Of a stretch of DNA of 64,000 nucleotides, positions 1-11,799 are shown in pieces (within the stretch, counting starts at the first letter, position 1; the number at the start of each line of letters is the position of its first letter). Origin of the DNA: Eutreptiella sp. 'Long Island Sound 2002' (Eukaryota > Euglenozoa > Euglenophyceae > Eutreptiales > Eutreptiaceae); the NCBI GenBank assembly GCA_964036045.1, contig OZ038384.1:98691600-98755599 (forward strand). The letters run 5' to 3'. The position numbers and the translations under genes were made by a program. The notes under the pieces were generated by a model, which was given only the letters and a program-made list of their open reading frames with translations, ran no database searches and was not told the DNA's origin.

Positions 1-2427
1 CTCAGTTGCTTGGGTCCTGATTCCGAATCGAATGTCTCGCTTATCCCCATGGGGCCCTCGTCTTCGGTGCAAGCCAAGACCCAACCCAACACCACCCCCT
101 TCTTGAAAGAGTCTCATTCTATGAAAGCTTGAATGAAATTGTATTTGGAGAAACGAGGCAAGAGCTTTGTGGCCCACCCCGTTGGGATAGGGGATGCAAT
201 GGGCCTCACCTGTGATACCTTGAAGGGTACCCAGAGAATGTACTACTTGTACCCACTGACGAGTGACCTTTCCCGGGAAGCCACCCCATTTACGTGACTA
301 CCCAGGGGGGGGGGGGGGGGGTCGTGCACCGGTGGGAGGTATTTCCCAGACTCATCGTTGACGGCGGACTGTGCCCCACATCCCTTTGGCCATTCCACCA
401 ACATTCAACATCACACAAACAACCAAGAAACAGGAACAGAACATACAGCCGTCAAAAGCCAACGACAGCACCAACGACCGCTGCTTCATGGTATGGCACC
501 GCCAGGCGGATGCAGTCGCATGGTGAGGGCGTGATATGCCCCCACGCACTGCAACCCCATAACGCACATCGTGCACAGCACATCCACTGCATACCATGAG
601 CAGGGGAGGGGGTTTGCCATAACAGCTCAGTAATGAGTAAGAGTGAGTATGAGTAAGCGCGCGGCGGGGGGGGGGGGGGGTGCAGCAGGATCTATCCCCT
701 GCAGAGGAAGGCCGTGGGAAGGTCGAGAAGAGCAGAGGAAGAAAGGGACATTATATATTGACAAGTCAGTGGGTGGTGGCATTCTTGGTGGTGCTGGAGG
801 CAGTGGTATTGATGGTGCTGAAGGACCACCCATGAACGTCAGCGACGGGGCAGGACTGCACCAGCCCTCACCGCACTGGGGGATGCAGCTGCTCCGCCCC
901 ATCCAAGTCAATGATCCCCCATCGCTCAACCGCCGCAACGGGGGATCTGCAACACACACTGCTCGTCCGCTGGCGGGGCTCCTCGCTATCGGATGGTCAG
1001 TTGTTGGGGGTGTCTGGGGCGTGCACGCTTCCCGGATGTCCCCCCTGCCCCACTCCTCCCTGAATCCTATCGATTCGTCCATTGTTCTCTAGCTTACCGC
1101 CATTCCATGAGACCATCTTTGTCCTGCACCTGGTCATGCCTGATGTAGGCTGCTACAGACAAAATCATACTGTGGCTATTTTGTGGTCTTCTGTGTGCCT
1201 GTGATGGAAGCCATACACAGAAAACGGGGTGTAGTTTCTGTTCCTTTTGGCGGGGTTTCAGTTCTCCCAGCTAACTCACTGGTTTTCCTCCCGCACCCCT
1301 TCCAGTTTACGGCGCCAGACGTTTGCAGCGGTGGCACTGTAATACGTTTGCAGCGGTGGCACTGTAAGCGTTTATGTGGCAAGCTTGTCAATCCTTCTTA
1401 CACCCCCTCTTCCACATTGTTCCAATGAAAAAAATATCCCCAGTGATCATGATTGCAGTCATTGGCCCGCATGCCCCGTGTTTACGGCGTTACGTGTGTG
1501 CACAGTGCACCCCAAGCCATCGAATGATGCAGCATTTTGGGCCCTGCTTTCCTGCTTCCTCAAACTTCTGGCTCAGCATTCATCTCGTTGTTTGAAAAAA
1601 GCCTTTTTCAGACCAGTATTCTGCTCTGGGGCAGTGGGCAGTGGAACTCCTGCTGCGTGCTGCCGCACTGCCTGGGGGCAGTGGGCAGGGGAACTCCTGC
1701 TGAACACTTCCGCACTGCCTTGGGGCAGCGGGCAGTGGATCTCCTGCTGGACACTCAGCGCATGCAAAGAAGGAGCGGGCCCTACTGGACCCTGCTGCTT
1801 TGGGAAGGATGCGCACGCGTGGAAGCTGATGTACCCGGCCCCTCCCCTTGCCTGGCGCAAAGGGAAATCCAACGCACAATGATATGGTGGGCAGAAAACA
1901 AATCCTCCATTCATGCTCCTGCCCTCTTTCGCTGTCTTTCCACACACAATGGGCTCACATTCTTTTTTTCTGCGACTTCACATTCTGCGCCATGAAAATA
2001 GCGGGCTCAAAAATGACGGTAACACAGGGTCGTCTTGCTCGAACAAGGCTGAGCTTGCGCGCGGGTGGGGCACACTTCAGTTGCATTGTCAAGCACAAAG
2101 ATGTTACAACAAACAACAACTCCTCATGGAAAGCCAATGGCGCGGGTATCAGCCTGTCCCTCGCGACACATGATCCAAACTAAGGGACCGCGGGGGGGGG
2201 GGGGGGGGGGGCATGGCACTGGCCAAAGCATAGCATCGGAGCAACAGCGGCTGACAGACAGCCAGAGTTTTCCTTAAGAACGGGGGGGGGGGGGGGGCTG
2301 TGGGGGGGACCCCCCCCAAGACCCTCAGTTTTTGTGAGGGTTTTTTTGTCACGTAGACCGGGTGGCAATAAAACTGACTGAAACTCCCTGGTGCCAGTGA
2401 ACCAACAAATGCCATACTCCATTGCAG
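1..2427. other. anonymous sequence, no gene recognised
   Basis: No open frame here has coding character that I can defend; the short frames overlap on both strands. Visible items are poly(G) tracts near 303-320, 668-681, 2,191-2,210 and 2,282-2,297, a 25-bp perfect direct repeat near 1,319-1,369 and a 47-bp tandem repeat (listed separately). It could be intergenic or part of a long intron of the gene that owns the exon at 2,428. Confidence 0.6.
1628..1768. repeat. 47-bp tandem repeat, three copies
   Basis: The motif GGGGCAGTGGGCAG starts at 1,628, 1,675 and 1,722 (the third copy with one change), which gives a 47-bp period. Each unit then carries a diverged CTCCTGCTG and CACTGC stretch. Short local minisatellite with no sign of function. 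Confidence 0.8.
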
Positions 2428-2581
2428 AATGGGGGTTCCAAGCCTTTTTCGAAAATCTGTTTGAAACATCAACAGAAGACCAAGGACTCGCACTCTCCGG
2501 AGATCGCCACTTGGAGCACATGGAAGACATAGCTGAGTATACTGCCACAGTACAACAGGAAATGGTGCAGTTGTACAGAAG
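2428..2581 (+). CDS. possible internal exon, unknown protein
   Basis: A 154-nt open segment sits between a good 3' splice site (pyrimidines, then CATTGCAG at 2,420-2,427) and a GT donor (CAGAAG followed by GTACAC at 2,582). Its reading starts WGFQAFFENLF, is acidic (many E and D) and has no low-complexity bias, unlike its surroundings. It would need an upstream exon supplying one base of the first codon. No family was recognised and no partner exon was found. It may be a chance ORF with chance splice sites. Confidence 0.3.
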
Positions 2582-3537
2582 GTACACAAGGTGCTGTGCG
2601 TACACGGGGGGGGGCAAGGACAGGGCAGACAGGGAACTGAGGCCTAAACCCACTCCCATCTCCCATGTCCACCCGCGATTCTTATGGCCATCCCTGACCG
2701 TCAATGTTACCCGACAGCCCAATCCCTTAAGGGGGAGGAAGGGTGGGGGGTGGGCGGTCCGAAGGGGGGGGGGGGGGGGATTGGGGGGTGTTAGACCCCC
2801 CCCAAGAGATGCTGAGTCGTCAAGCAAAACTCTGCAGACAGCTCAGCTCGGGGTGCTCCAGACTGGCCGAAAGCAAAATCCGCGTGCCAATGCGCCCACT
2901 CTGAGAAAGGGGGCGGCAGAGTTGGAACGTCGAGTGGTGACCGAACGGTGACCAGACACTGGTGGTTGGGCAAAAATCGACGGTGGTTGGAGGGTCAAAG
3001 CACAGGGCCCCGTGGCCCCTGCTGTGGACCCACGGTCCAGGACAACTGCCGACCCGACGCCAGAGGCCCTGAAATCCTGCCAAAACGCCCATCGAGGTTG
3101 GGGGTCCGCACCGGAGCCCCAACCTCCGTGTGGGGTCCCGCATGCGGCAAAGCACGAGACCACCACGTTGGCATCCGCGGGCGCGAAAAGAGCGGCTGTT
3201 GAATAACCGATGGCGGTTTTTCACGGTTTTTCACGGACCGCGGTTGGCGATGGGGCCACGGCCATTGGCAGTTAGGGGCTCAAGCATACCTCCCTTCTTT
3301 CGTGGCTTCCATGTCTGGCCCCGCCCAGTCCTTAACATGGACCACACTGATGTGCAGCCCGCAGTAGAACTCCTCCCTGCCGCCCACCCAAAAATTAGCA
3401 TTTTTTCACCAAAAAAACGGTCTTTTTTTAGCCAGGGTGGACAGCTAATGGACCTGCCCACCACACCTGGTTGGAGGGTGCTGGACTAAGAAAACTATGT
3501 GCACGATGGTGGTAACGCCGAAATACTTCGGGCCCTT
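2582..3537. other. anonymous sequence, no gene recognised
   Basis: Contains poly(G) near 2,765-2,779, a single GGTGGTTGGAGGGTCA motif near 2,980 that belongs to the dispersed GCGGTTGG minisatellite family, and nothing I can call coding. The part nearest 3,620 is the 3' flank of the minus-strand aminotransferase gene. Confidence 0.55.
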
Positions 3538-3603
3538 GACAGTGCCAAAGAGTGCCAGAGAGTGTTAGAGAGTGCCTGCCAAAGGGTGCCAAAGAGTGCC
3601 AGG
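3538..3603. repeat. short AGAGTGCCA-type tandem repeat
   Basis: About six imperfect 9-12-bp units (GTGCCAAAGA, GTGCCAGAGA, GTTAGAGA and similar) lie immediately 3' of the aminotransferase stop codon on the minus strand. They would fall in its 3' untranslated region if the transcript extends this far. Confidence 0.7.
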
Positions 3604-3622
3604 GGACCGCCCACGATCCCGC

Positions 3623-4012
3623 TCACAGGACGCGCCCGGAGGCCGCCTCACAGCTCTCCTCGACCCACCGCGACACATCGTGGGCGAGGGACTCCGCGGC
3701 GAAGGCGTGCTCCTGGCCGTCCGGCAGGAGGAGCACGTCGAGGGGCAGCGCCAGGCGGCTGGTGCTCGTGATCAGCGCCCCGGCCCATGCGCCCACGTCG
3801 CGCACGTCCGGGGGTGACAGCCGCACGGGCACGCCGTGGCGCGCGCACTGCTCCAGCACAACCTTGCGCACACTGCCCTTCAGGATGCCGCTCTCGGCCG
3901 TCTGCAGCGTCCCGTCACGCAGGACCGCCATGAAGTTGCTCGATGCGCCCTCCAGAATCCGCGAGCTGCCGGGCTCCGTCAGGAGCACCTCATTGACGTC
4001 CGGTGCCACAGC
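3623..4012 (-). CDS. class IV aminotransferase, C-terminal exon
   Basis: Last exon of a fold-type IV PLP enzyme (the branched-chain aminotransferase / D-aminotransferase / aminodeoxychorismate lyase superfamily). It begins after TTATTTAG, preceded by a pyrimidine-rich stretch, and runs 129 codons to a TGA at 3,625-3,623. Visible family landmarks are NEVLL near the start, LEGASSN (the conserved E and N around the cofactor), ILKGSVRKVVLE, GVPV, and ITSTSRLALPLD, whose Ser/Thr residues match the PLP-phosphate-binding turn. The end VEESCEAASGRVL resembles the usual C-terminus. The upstream partner is the exon at 42,501-43,090. The first codon (GCT) is in phase 0, matching the end of that exon. 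The substrate cannot be told from sequence; amino-acid or aminodeoxychorismate chemistry is possible. Confidence 0.85.
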   Translation of the reverse strand, partial: AVAPDVNEVLLTEPGSSRILEGASSNFMAVLRDGTLQTAESGILKGSVRKVVLEQCARHGVPVRLSPPDVRDVGAWAGALITSTSRLALPLDVLLLPDGQEHAFAAESLAHDVSRWVEESCEAASGRVL

Positions 4013-4148
4013 CTAAATAAGGGGCAGTTCAAACAGACAGGCGACCCTGGCAGACACCTGTTGCCCTGCTGGGTAGAAGACAAATGACGAAGCAACACCC
4101 AACAAGGGGCAACGACACATTGAGTGCCAAAAGGGGGTAGAGCAGGAT

Positions 4149-4902
4149 ACAATACAATACAATACAATACAATACAATACAATACAATGCAATACAATAC
4201 AATACAATACAATACAATACAATACAATACAATACAATACAATACAATACAATACAATACAATACAATGCAATACAATACAATACAATACAATACAACAC
4301 AACACAACACAATACAATACAATACAATACAATACAATACAATACAATACAATACAACACAACACAATACAATACAATACAATACAATACAATACATTAC
4401 CATACGATACGATACGATACAATACATTACATTACAATACAATAAAACACAATACAATACAATACAATACAATACAATACAATACAATACAATACAATAC
4501 AATACAATACAATACAATACAATACAATACAATACAATACAATACAATTCAATACAATAGAGTACAATACAATACAATACAATACAATACAATACAATAC
4601 AATACAATACAATACAATACAATACAATACAATACAATACAATGCAATACAATACAATACAATACAATACAATACAATACAATACAACACAATACAATAC
4701 AATACAATACAACACAACACAATACAATACAATACAATACAATACATTACCATACGATACGATACGATACAATACATTACATTACAATACAATACAACAC
4801 AATACAATACAATACAATACAATACAATACAATACAATACAATACAATACAATACAATACAATACAATACAATACAATGCAATGCAATGCAATGCAATGC
4901 AA
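4149..4902. repeat. (AATAC)n pentanucleotide satellite
   Basis: About 750 bp of nearly pure AATAC units with AACAC and AATGC variants. A variant block (CATTACCATACGATACGATA and neighbours) occurs at about 4,394 and again at about 4,744, so a 350-bp segment has been duplicated inside the array. Because the period is 5, all frames stay open and code for Y-N-T-I-Q or V-L-Y-C-I strings that are not genes. Confidence 0.95.
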
Positions 4903-5159
4903 TACCACACCACATCACACCACACCACACCACACAACACCACACCATACCACACAACACCACACCATACCACACCGTACCACACCATACCATACCATAC
5001 CACACCACACCATACCATACCACACCGTACCACACCACACCATACCATACCATACCATACCATACCATACCATACCATACCATACCATACCATACCATAC
5101 CATACCATACCATACCATACCATACCATACCATACCATACCATACCATACCATACCATA
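4903..5159. repeat. (TACCA)n pentanucleotide satellite
   Basis: ACCAC and ACCAT variants grade into about 120 bp of pure CCATA units that end exactly where the first minisatellite begins. The same pentamer forms the 3' tail of the retroelement at 17,603-17,680 and 42,196-42,299, so this block may be the tail of a further upstream copy. Confidence 0.93.
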
Positions 5160-6708
5160 GACCCCATGCCGCGCCCATGCGCGGCACCGCACCGCGCCCC
5201 TGCGCAGCCCCACGCTGCTGCGCCCCTGCGCAGCCCCGCGCTGCGCCCCTGCCCTGCGCAGCCCCACACTGCTGCGCCCCTGCGCCGCCCCACGCTGCTA
5301 CGCCCCTGCGCCGCACCACGCTGCACCCCTGAGCAGCCCGGCGCTGCGCCCCTACTCAGCCCCACGCTACGCCCCTGCGCAGCCCCACGCTGCTGCGCCC
5401 CTGCGCCGCCCCACGCTGCTACGCCCCTGCGCCGCACCACGCTGCACCCCTGAGCAGCCCGGCGCTGCGCCCCTACTCAGCCCCACGCTACGCCCCTGCG
5501 CAGCCCCACGCTGCTGCGCCCCTTCGCGGCCCCATGCCGCGCCCCGGCGCAGCCCCACGCTGCTGCGCCCCTGTGCAGCCCCACGCTGCTGCGCCCCTGC
5601 ACGGCCCCTTGCCGCGCCCCCGCGCAGCCCCTTGCCGCGCCCCCGCGCAGCCCCGGGCTGCGCCCCTGCGCAGCCCAACGCTGCTGCGCCCCTACGCAGC
5701 CCCCCGCTGCGCCCCATTCGCGGCCCCACGCTACGCCCCGGCGCAGCCCCGCGCTGCTACGCCCCTGCGCAGCCCCACGCTGCTACGCCCCTGCGCGGCC
5801 CCGCGCCGCGCCCCTTCACGGCCCCATGCCGCGCCCATACGCGGCTCCACGCTGCGCCCCTGCGCAGCCCCACGCTGCGCCCCTACGCAGCCCCACGCTG
5901 CGCCCCTGCGCAGCCCCACGCTGCTGCACCACTCCACGGCCCCTTGCCGCGCCCATGCGCGGCCCCGCGCTGCGCCCCTGCGCAGCCGCACACTGCTGCG
6001 CCCCTGCGCCGCCCCACACTGCTGCGCCCCTGCGCCGCACCGCGCTGCGCCCCTGCGCAGCCCCACGCTACGCCCCTACTTAGCCCCACGCTGCGCCCCT
6101 GCGCAGCCCCACGCTGCTGCGCCACTTCACGGCCCCATGCCGCGCCCCGGCGCAGCCCCACGCTACTGCGCCCCTGCGCAGCCCCACGCTGCGCCCCCGC
6201 GCAGCCCCACGCTGCGCCCCTGCGCAGCCCAGCCCCCCACACCGCGCCCCTGCGCGGCCCCATGCCGCGCCCATGCGCGGCCCCACGCTGCACTCCTGCG
6301 CGGCCCCACGCTGCGCCCCTGCCCAGCCCCGCGCTACGCCCCTGCCTAGCCCCACGCTGCGCCCCTGCGCAGCCCCACACTACTGCGCCCCTGCGCAACC
6401 CCACGTTATGCCCCTGCTCAGCCCCGCGCTGCGCCCCTGCGCAGCCCCACGCTGCGCCCCTGCTCAGCCCCACGCTACTGCGCCCCTGCACGGCCCCATG
6501 CCGCGCCCATGCGCGGCCCCGCGCTGCGCCCCTGCGCAGCCCCGCGCCGCGCCCCTGCGCGGCCCCATGCCGCGCCCATACGCGGCCCCACGCCGCGCTC
6601 CTCCGCGGCCCCACGCTGCACCCCTGCGCGGCCCCACACTGCTGCGCCCCTGCGCGGCCCCACACGGCTGCGCCCCTGCGCGGCCCCACGCTGCGCCCCT
6701 GCGCAGCC
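5160..6708. repeat. 23/26-bp minisatellite array, first block
   Basis: Tandem units of 26 bp (GCGCAGCCCCACGCTGCTGC then GCCCCT) and 23 bp (the same without one GCT), with C/T and G/A variants. About 60 units. Each holds the 8-bp palindrome CTGCGCAG and a GCAGC...GCTGC mini-inverted repeat. The units lack stop codons in all six frames, which gives spurious Ala/Pro/Arg-rich or Gly/Arg/Ala-rich ORFs. On the minus (intron-sense) strand they are G-rich. Confidence 0.95.
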
Positions 6709-7285
6709 CGGGCAGGGAGCAACCCCCCCCCCCCCCCTCGAGGAACGGCCGCCCTCGGGAGCCCTCGCCCAGCCCCCGGGGGCCTCTCGGGGTTCGCCCG
6801 CGAGCCCGCCCGGCCCTTCCACGCCCCCCCTCACCAGCCGCAGCCCAGAGGCCCGCCCGGCCTCCCCCGCGCCGGCCCACAACCACCAGGGACCCGGGCC
6901 CCGGAGCCCCGGTGCCCAGCCCCGCCCGCCCCCCCGGTATCCCTCCGGCGGGGCCCGTCCCGGTCCGGTTCGGCCGCGAGGGGACGGCGTGGCGCTCCCC
7001 CCCGCCTCCACCAGGATTCGCCCCCGTGGATGATGCTCGGCGGGATTCGTCCCCGCCGAGCGGGGTGCGGGCGCCACCGCTGACCGCGGCCCCCCCGACA
7101 CCTCGAGCGCCCCGGGCTCCCCGGCCGACTATGGCCAGCCCCGGCCGCTCCTCCGCCCGGTCGGCCGCACGGTGACGCTCTGCGGCTGAGCTCACCGCAC
7201 CCCCGTCCCCCTCGCGCGCGCACCCACCCACCAGCCCACAGCCCCCCCCCCCCCCCCCCCCAGCGTGCACGCCGTGCCCCCACCG
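6709..7285. repeat. dispersed ~575-bp repeat X, copy 1
   Basis: A non-minisatellite segment set inside the minisatellite, from CGGGCAGGGAGCAACC to GCACGCCGTGCCCCCACC. A near-identical copy is at 17,976-18,550. The two differ by scattered substitutions and by the length of their two poly(C) tracts. No coding potential and no clear terminal repeats; identity unknown. Confidence 0.85.
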
Positions 7286-7535
7286 CCCCTACGCAGCCCC
7301 ACGCTGCGCCCCTGCGCAGCCCCGCGCCGCGCCCCTGCACGGCCCCACACTGCTGCGCCCCTGCGCCGCCCCGCACGGCTGCGCCCCTGCACCGCACCAC
7401 GCTGCGCCCCTGCGCAGCCCCTACGCAGCCCCACGCTGCGGCCCTGTGCGGCCCCACGCTGCTGCACCCCTGCGCGGCCCCACGCTGCTGCGCCCCTGCG
7501 CGGCCCCATGCCGCGCCCCTGCACGGCCCCACGTT
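7286..7535. repeat. 23/26-bp minisatellite, continuation before the retroelement
   Basis: About ten units resume after repeat X and end at TGCGCCCTTGCCGCTGGT, where the 280-bp repeats of the element begin. The same minisatellite-to-repeat junction, with one or two base changes, occurs at about 41,140. Confidence 0.9.
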
Positions 7536-8640
7536 GCGCCCTTGCCGCTGGTGCCGCAGCCCACAGAGGGGCCCTCATCGGGCGCGCCGGCGCCCTTGCA
7601 CACGCGCCCCCCGCAGGCGGGCCTGCGCGGCGCGCGTGCCCCCGGCGCGCCCGCGGACCCCATGGAGTGGGGCTCTCAGGGCCGCCGCCGACCACCGGCC
7701 GGTCCGCCCGCGCCGCCCCGCGGCCGCCACGGGCCCCGCACCCGCATGGCGCCGCTTCCGCCTCGGCCGCCCGCCGCCACCCACGCGCCCGGCCCAGGCC
7801 TCGGCCCCCAGGCCACGCTTCCAGCTTGCCGCTGGTCCCGCGGCCCGCAGTGGGGCCCGCATCGGGCGCGCCGACGCCCTTGCACACGCGCCCCCCGCAG
7901 CCAGGCCTGCGCGGCGCGCGTGCCCCCGGCGCGCCCGCCGACCCCATGGAGTGGGGCTCTCAGGGCCACCACCGGCCGCCGGCCGGTCCGCCGGCCGGTC
8001 CGCCCCCACAGCCCCGCGACCGCCACGGGCCCCGCACCCGCAAGGCGCCGCCTCCGCCTCGGCCGCCCGCCGCTACCCACGCGCCCGGCCCAGGCCTGAA
8101 CCCCCCGGCCGGCCGTGCCGCGCGGGCTCCCGCACACGGGACACAGGGACGGGCACCAGCAACGTGCGCGCCTCCGCGGCCCCGTATTGCGCCCTTGCGC
8201 GGTCCCACGCTGCGCCCCGGCGTAGCCACGTGCTGCGCGCCAGCGCAGCCCCGCGCTGCGGCCCTTCCGCAGCCGCTGCGCCCCAGCGCAGGAATCGACC
8301 ATACATAATCCCCGCCCCCTCCACCCCCTTACTCCACCTCCGCACAGGACGTAGCCCCCTCCCCTGTGGCGGGGGAGCGGCGGCTGGAAGCAAGGGGAAC
8401 CGGGGCCCCGCAGGTCCCCGGACAGGTGGTCCCTCCATCCCGCCCCCCATCCCGCCTCCGTTTCGCACAGATGCGCGCGCCCTCCCCCCACGGCGGGGGA
8501 GGGAACCAGGGTCACACGGGCAGGTGGTCCCTCTCACAGCGACGCGCGCCCCCTCCCCCCCCAGACAGAAGGCGGCACCCCCCCCCCCCCCCCTCGGTCG
8601 TCAGCGGCGCCCGCTTGGCCAGCGTAGCGCCGACCGCTCT
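7536..8640 (+). repeat. left flanking direct repeat of the retroelement
   Basis: Starts with two copies of a ~285-bp unit (GCCGCTGGT at about 7,543 and 7,828), then a GACACAGGGACGGGCACCAG block, then a segment from about 8,310 (CCACCTCCGCACAGGACGTA) to a poly(C) run and CTCGGTCGT. It matches 41,140-42,110 over nearly its whole length and matches the 3' region 16,095-17,520 more distantly. After about 8,640 it passes into the ORF1 leader. Confidence 0.85.
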
Positions 8641-8830
8641 GCATGCCGGAGCCTCCGGGCCCTGAGCGCTTGCCTCGGCTTCTCCCTTTCTCCCGCCCGC
8701 CCACCCACCCCGACCAACCCCCCCCACCCTCATCACGCACCACGACTGGCGCCCACAGCCGTCAACGGACCTCCCACCCCCCGGCACGCCGTGTGTCAGA
8801 CCCTCCCTTGCTCCGCTCCCCACAGGCACC

Positions 8831-10924
8831 ATGGCACACCCATTCTCAGCTCTGTCCCCTGACCTCCAGCGCGAACAGTTGACGGCGGCCGACGCCTGGC
8901 CCCTCCTGTCCATCGCCCTGGACTCCCAACAACCCCCACGCCTGCTGGCCTCCGGGCGCCACATGCCGGCGAATGTGGACGTCCTCTCCATCCCCCTCGC
9001 CGGCTCCTCCATCGAAGCCAGCCCCCTCCTCTGGTGGTTCGCCTTCACCGACAGCTCACCGAGAACGAGATCTCCCTCCTCACCACACACCACGACGCCT
9101 CGTGGCTCCCCTACGCCTCCTGCATGAGCGCCCTCACCGACTGGGGCGCTCGTGCCTCCACCCTCGACCAGGCCACTCTCGCCTCGGCCGCCCTCGCCCA
9201 CATTTCCCCCTTCTCCCCGACCTCCCCCCCTCCATCCCCTTCCGCCGCCTCCTGGACCTCCTCGCCTTCGAGGAGGCCATCAAGCCCAAGGTCGCCCGGG
9301 TCGCCCTGCTCCACTGGCTAGCGACCTGGGCGGCCCAGCAGACCGGCTCCCGGCTAGCCTACCCCCCCCTCAGCTGCGTCTTCGACCCCGCCAGCCCCCA
9401 CGTCCGTGTCCCCGCCCCTTGCCCCCTGTCAGCCCAACGGTGGTACACCGAGTTGCACCATCGGAAGGATGATGGTTCAATTCGCACCCCCAACATCTCC
9501 ACCGCCATCACCGCAGCCGCCCGCCGCGCTAACCCGCAGGCAGAAGACCCTCCTGCGGGGCCCGGTGTCCCCGCCCCCGCCGCCGCCCCTGCACCCCCTA
9601 ACGCTTCGCAACCCTTGTCCCTGCTTCCCCCCCGTCCCCAGCCCCCTCAGCCGGCCGCACCACCCCCGTCAGACTGGGAGACACTCTTCCAGGCTGGCCC
9701 AGCCCCGAGCTCCCAGGACACACTGTCCTTACTCGACGGCCTCTCCTCCGTCCCCGAGGCCGACGCCCACCACACGGCCATGTGCATTGTGGCCATGGGC
9801 AAGAACTGCCACCTGCCCCCCAAGACCGTGCAGCACCTCTCGGTCTCCACGTCCACCGCCCGCCTGGTGCTCGCCGCCAAGGGTGCCTGGCACTCCTGCC
9901 CCGACCTCCACAAGCCCACCCTCCGCCTCCACCTCAACAAGCTCCTCACCCTGGTCTCCCAACGGTACGGAGCCGCCGCCTCCTCCGCGGCCTCCCTGCC
10001 TGCCCTCCAGGCCATCCAGCCCCTCATCACAGCCGCTCAGGCCCATGCCGACACTCCCTGGCTGACAGCGGCCTTCACCATCGCCAGCGCCCCCTCCTTC
10101 CCCATAGAGGCCTACCAAGACCTCCAACACGTCTCCTCCGCCGACACCCTCCGCGCAGCCATCGCACGGCTGTGTGGCCGTCTATCCACCCCGGCCCAGT
10201 TCCAGGAGCTCATCTCCTACACCAAAACTGCCCTCCCCCCCGCTCCACGGCGGACCTGGACTGGTTCCGCCTTGGCTCCTCCGCACCGCCAGCGCCCTCC
10301 CTGCAAGCCCCTGGCGCCGCCGCCCCGCCCGCGCCACTCTCCGCCCCACCCCTCCTCGGCCAGCCCCCCCTCCCGGGCGCCCCCGCGCCCTCCGCCACCG
10401 GCGCCACCCCCGCCTCCTCGGTCCCCACCTTCGCCCCCGTCGGCTCCTCGCCAGCCACCACCGGCATCGTCCGCGTCTCAGGCCTCCGCCTAGGCCCGCA
10501 CCCCTCCATGGCAGTCACCCTCACCCACAACCTGCAGACCGTCGTGTACGTCACTGACGGCGACGCCCGCCGCGGACACGCGTTCGCCTCCATCGCCCCC
10601 GCCCTGCACACCTCCCTCTTCGCCTCGCTGCCCACGCGCGTCATCCAGCACGACGAGGGCTGGTCCCTTACGGTCCAGGGCAGACGGGACGATGGGCAAC
10701 CTTGGCACGCCCCCGCCGCCACACTCAACACCCCCCCCTCCCACCGCCCGCCCGTCCCGGGCGACCCTCAGCCCCGTCCCACCAAACGCAGCCGCCAGCA
10801 ATCACCCCCCCGTTCCTCCCCCCGACGCTCCCCGAGGCACCATGGCCGCACAGCGCCCTCGGCCCCCACGTCAGGCAGGTCAGTCCGCGGCGCCATGTTC
10901 CCCAGTGCCCGCAGACACAACTGA
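8831..10924 (+). pseudogene. retrotransposon ORF1 protein, frameshifted
   Basis: Likely start ATG at 8,831 (MAHPFSALSPDL...). The coherent protein changes frame near 9,050 (from FAFTD to QLTENEISLL), near 9,225 (to FRRLLDLLAFEEAIKPKVARV) and near 10,245 (to DLDWFRLGSS), then runs to a stop at 10,924. The first part is helical and ordered, the middle is Pro/Ala-rich, and the C-terminal region is basic (TKRSRQQSPPRSSPRR), as expected of a nucleic-acid-binding ORF1p. No RRM or zinc knuckle was recognised. The start and end frames agree, so the shifts probably represent small indels in one original ORF of about 700 codons. It would have packaged the element RNA. Confidence 0.7.
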
Positions 10925-11799
10925 CTCGCCCTGCCGGACACTCTCCCCGCCTCCAGTGCTCCCGACCTCCCGACCCTGGCCTGGGCGACCTTCCTCGCCT
11001 CCCACTTCCCCCGCCCACTCGACGCCCACCGCGCCGGGGCTGACCTCCTCTCCGGCCCGAAGCCCCGTCCCCAATCCCACGCCCGGGGGACCCCCCCCCG
11101 CGCACCCGCTACACCACCGGCCTCCGCCCCCCGTATATGCCTTCACTGCGGCACGCTGCGGCGCCCGGCCCTCACGCACTGCCCCGTGTGCACACACTCT
11201 GCTGACCTTCTCCCCCTTGGCCTCCCCCCGGCCGCCAACCTCCCCCCGGGCCCCCTCCGAGACCTCCTGCACGCCGCCCAGGTCTCCACGTCGCTACCCC
11301 CCTCGCTCCTCGCCTCCGCCCTCCCCACAGTGTGCGGTTGGCTCGCCTCCTTCCCCCGCCAGCGCCGCGACCCCTCCTTCTGGATCACCCCTCCCCTGCA
11401 CGTGGACGCCAAGTGGACCGCCTTCTGGGACACCGCCCACTTGCCGTCAACCCCCCTCCCCCCGTCCCCAGCGTATACTCGCTCGTCAGGCCCGACCTCA
11501 GCGTGTGCGCTACACCCCGCCCTCCCCGACGCCCCACTCGTCACCTCCTCCGCTTGCCCCGACTGTGGACGCCCCAGGCTTCACACCGCCTTCGTCGACC
11601 TCCCCACATCGCCGACCGACCACTGGCCTCACTTCTTCTGCACCTCCCCCCACAAAGCCCCGCCCGTGTGCACTCGTGACACCGCCGCCCGTTGTGTGGT
11701 CGGCTTCCAGGGCATGCTACTGCCCGGGGCTGTCCCCGTCTGAGCCATCCCCTGGGCCACCCCCTGCGCCCCCCCTCCCGACCGCCTCCTCCAGCCGAC

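Noticed and set aside
4124-5440. ORFs of YNTIQ, HTIPY, VLYCI and GMVWY repeats, also at 17,560-17,680 and 42,060-42,300
   Set aside because: They arise from pentanucleotide repeats with period 5 and carry no information beyond the satellite.
3979-5453. A bacterial or plasmid origin made of iterons
   Set aside because: Pure simple-sequence satellite with no DnaA boxes or replication gene; the surroundings are eukaryotic.
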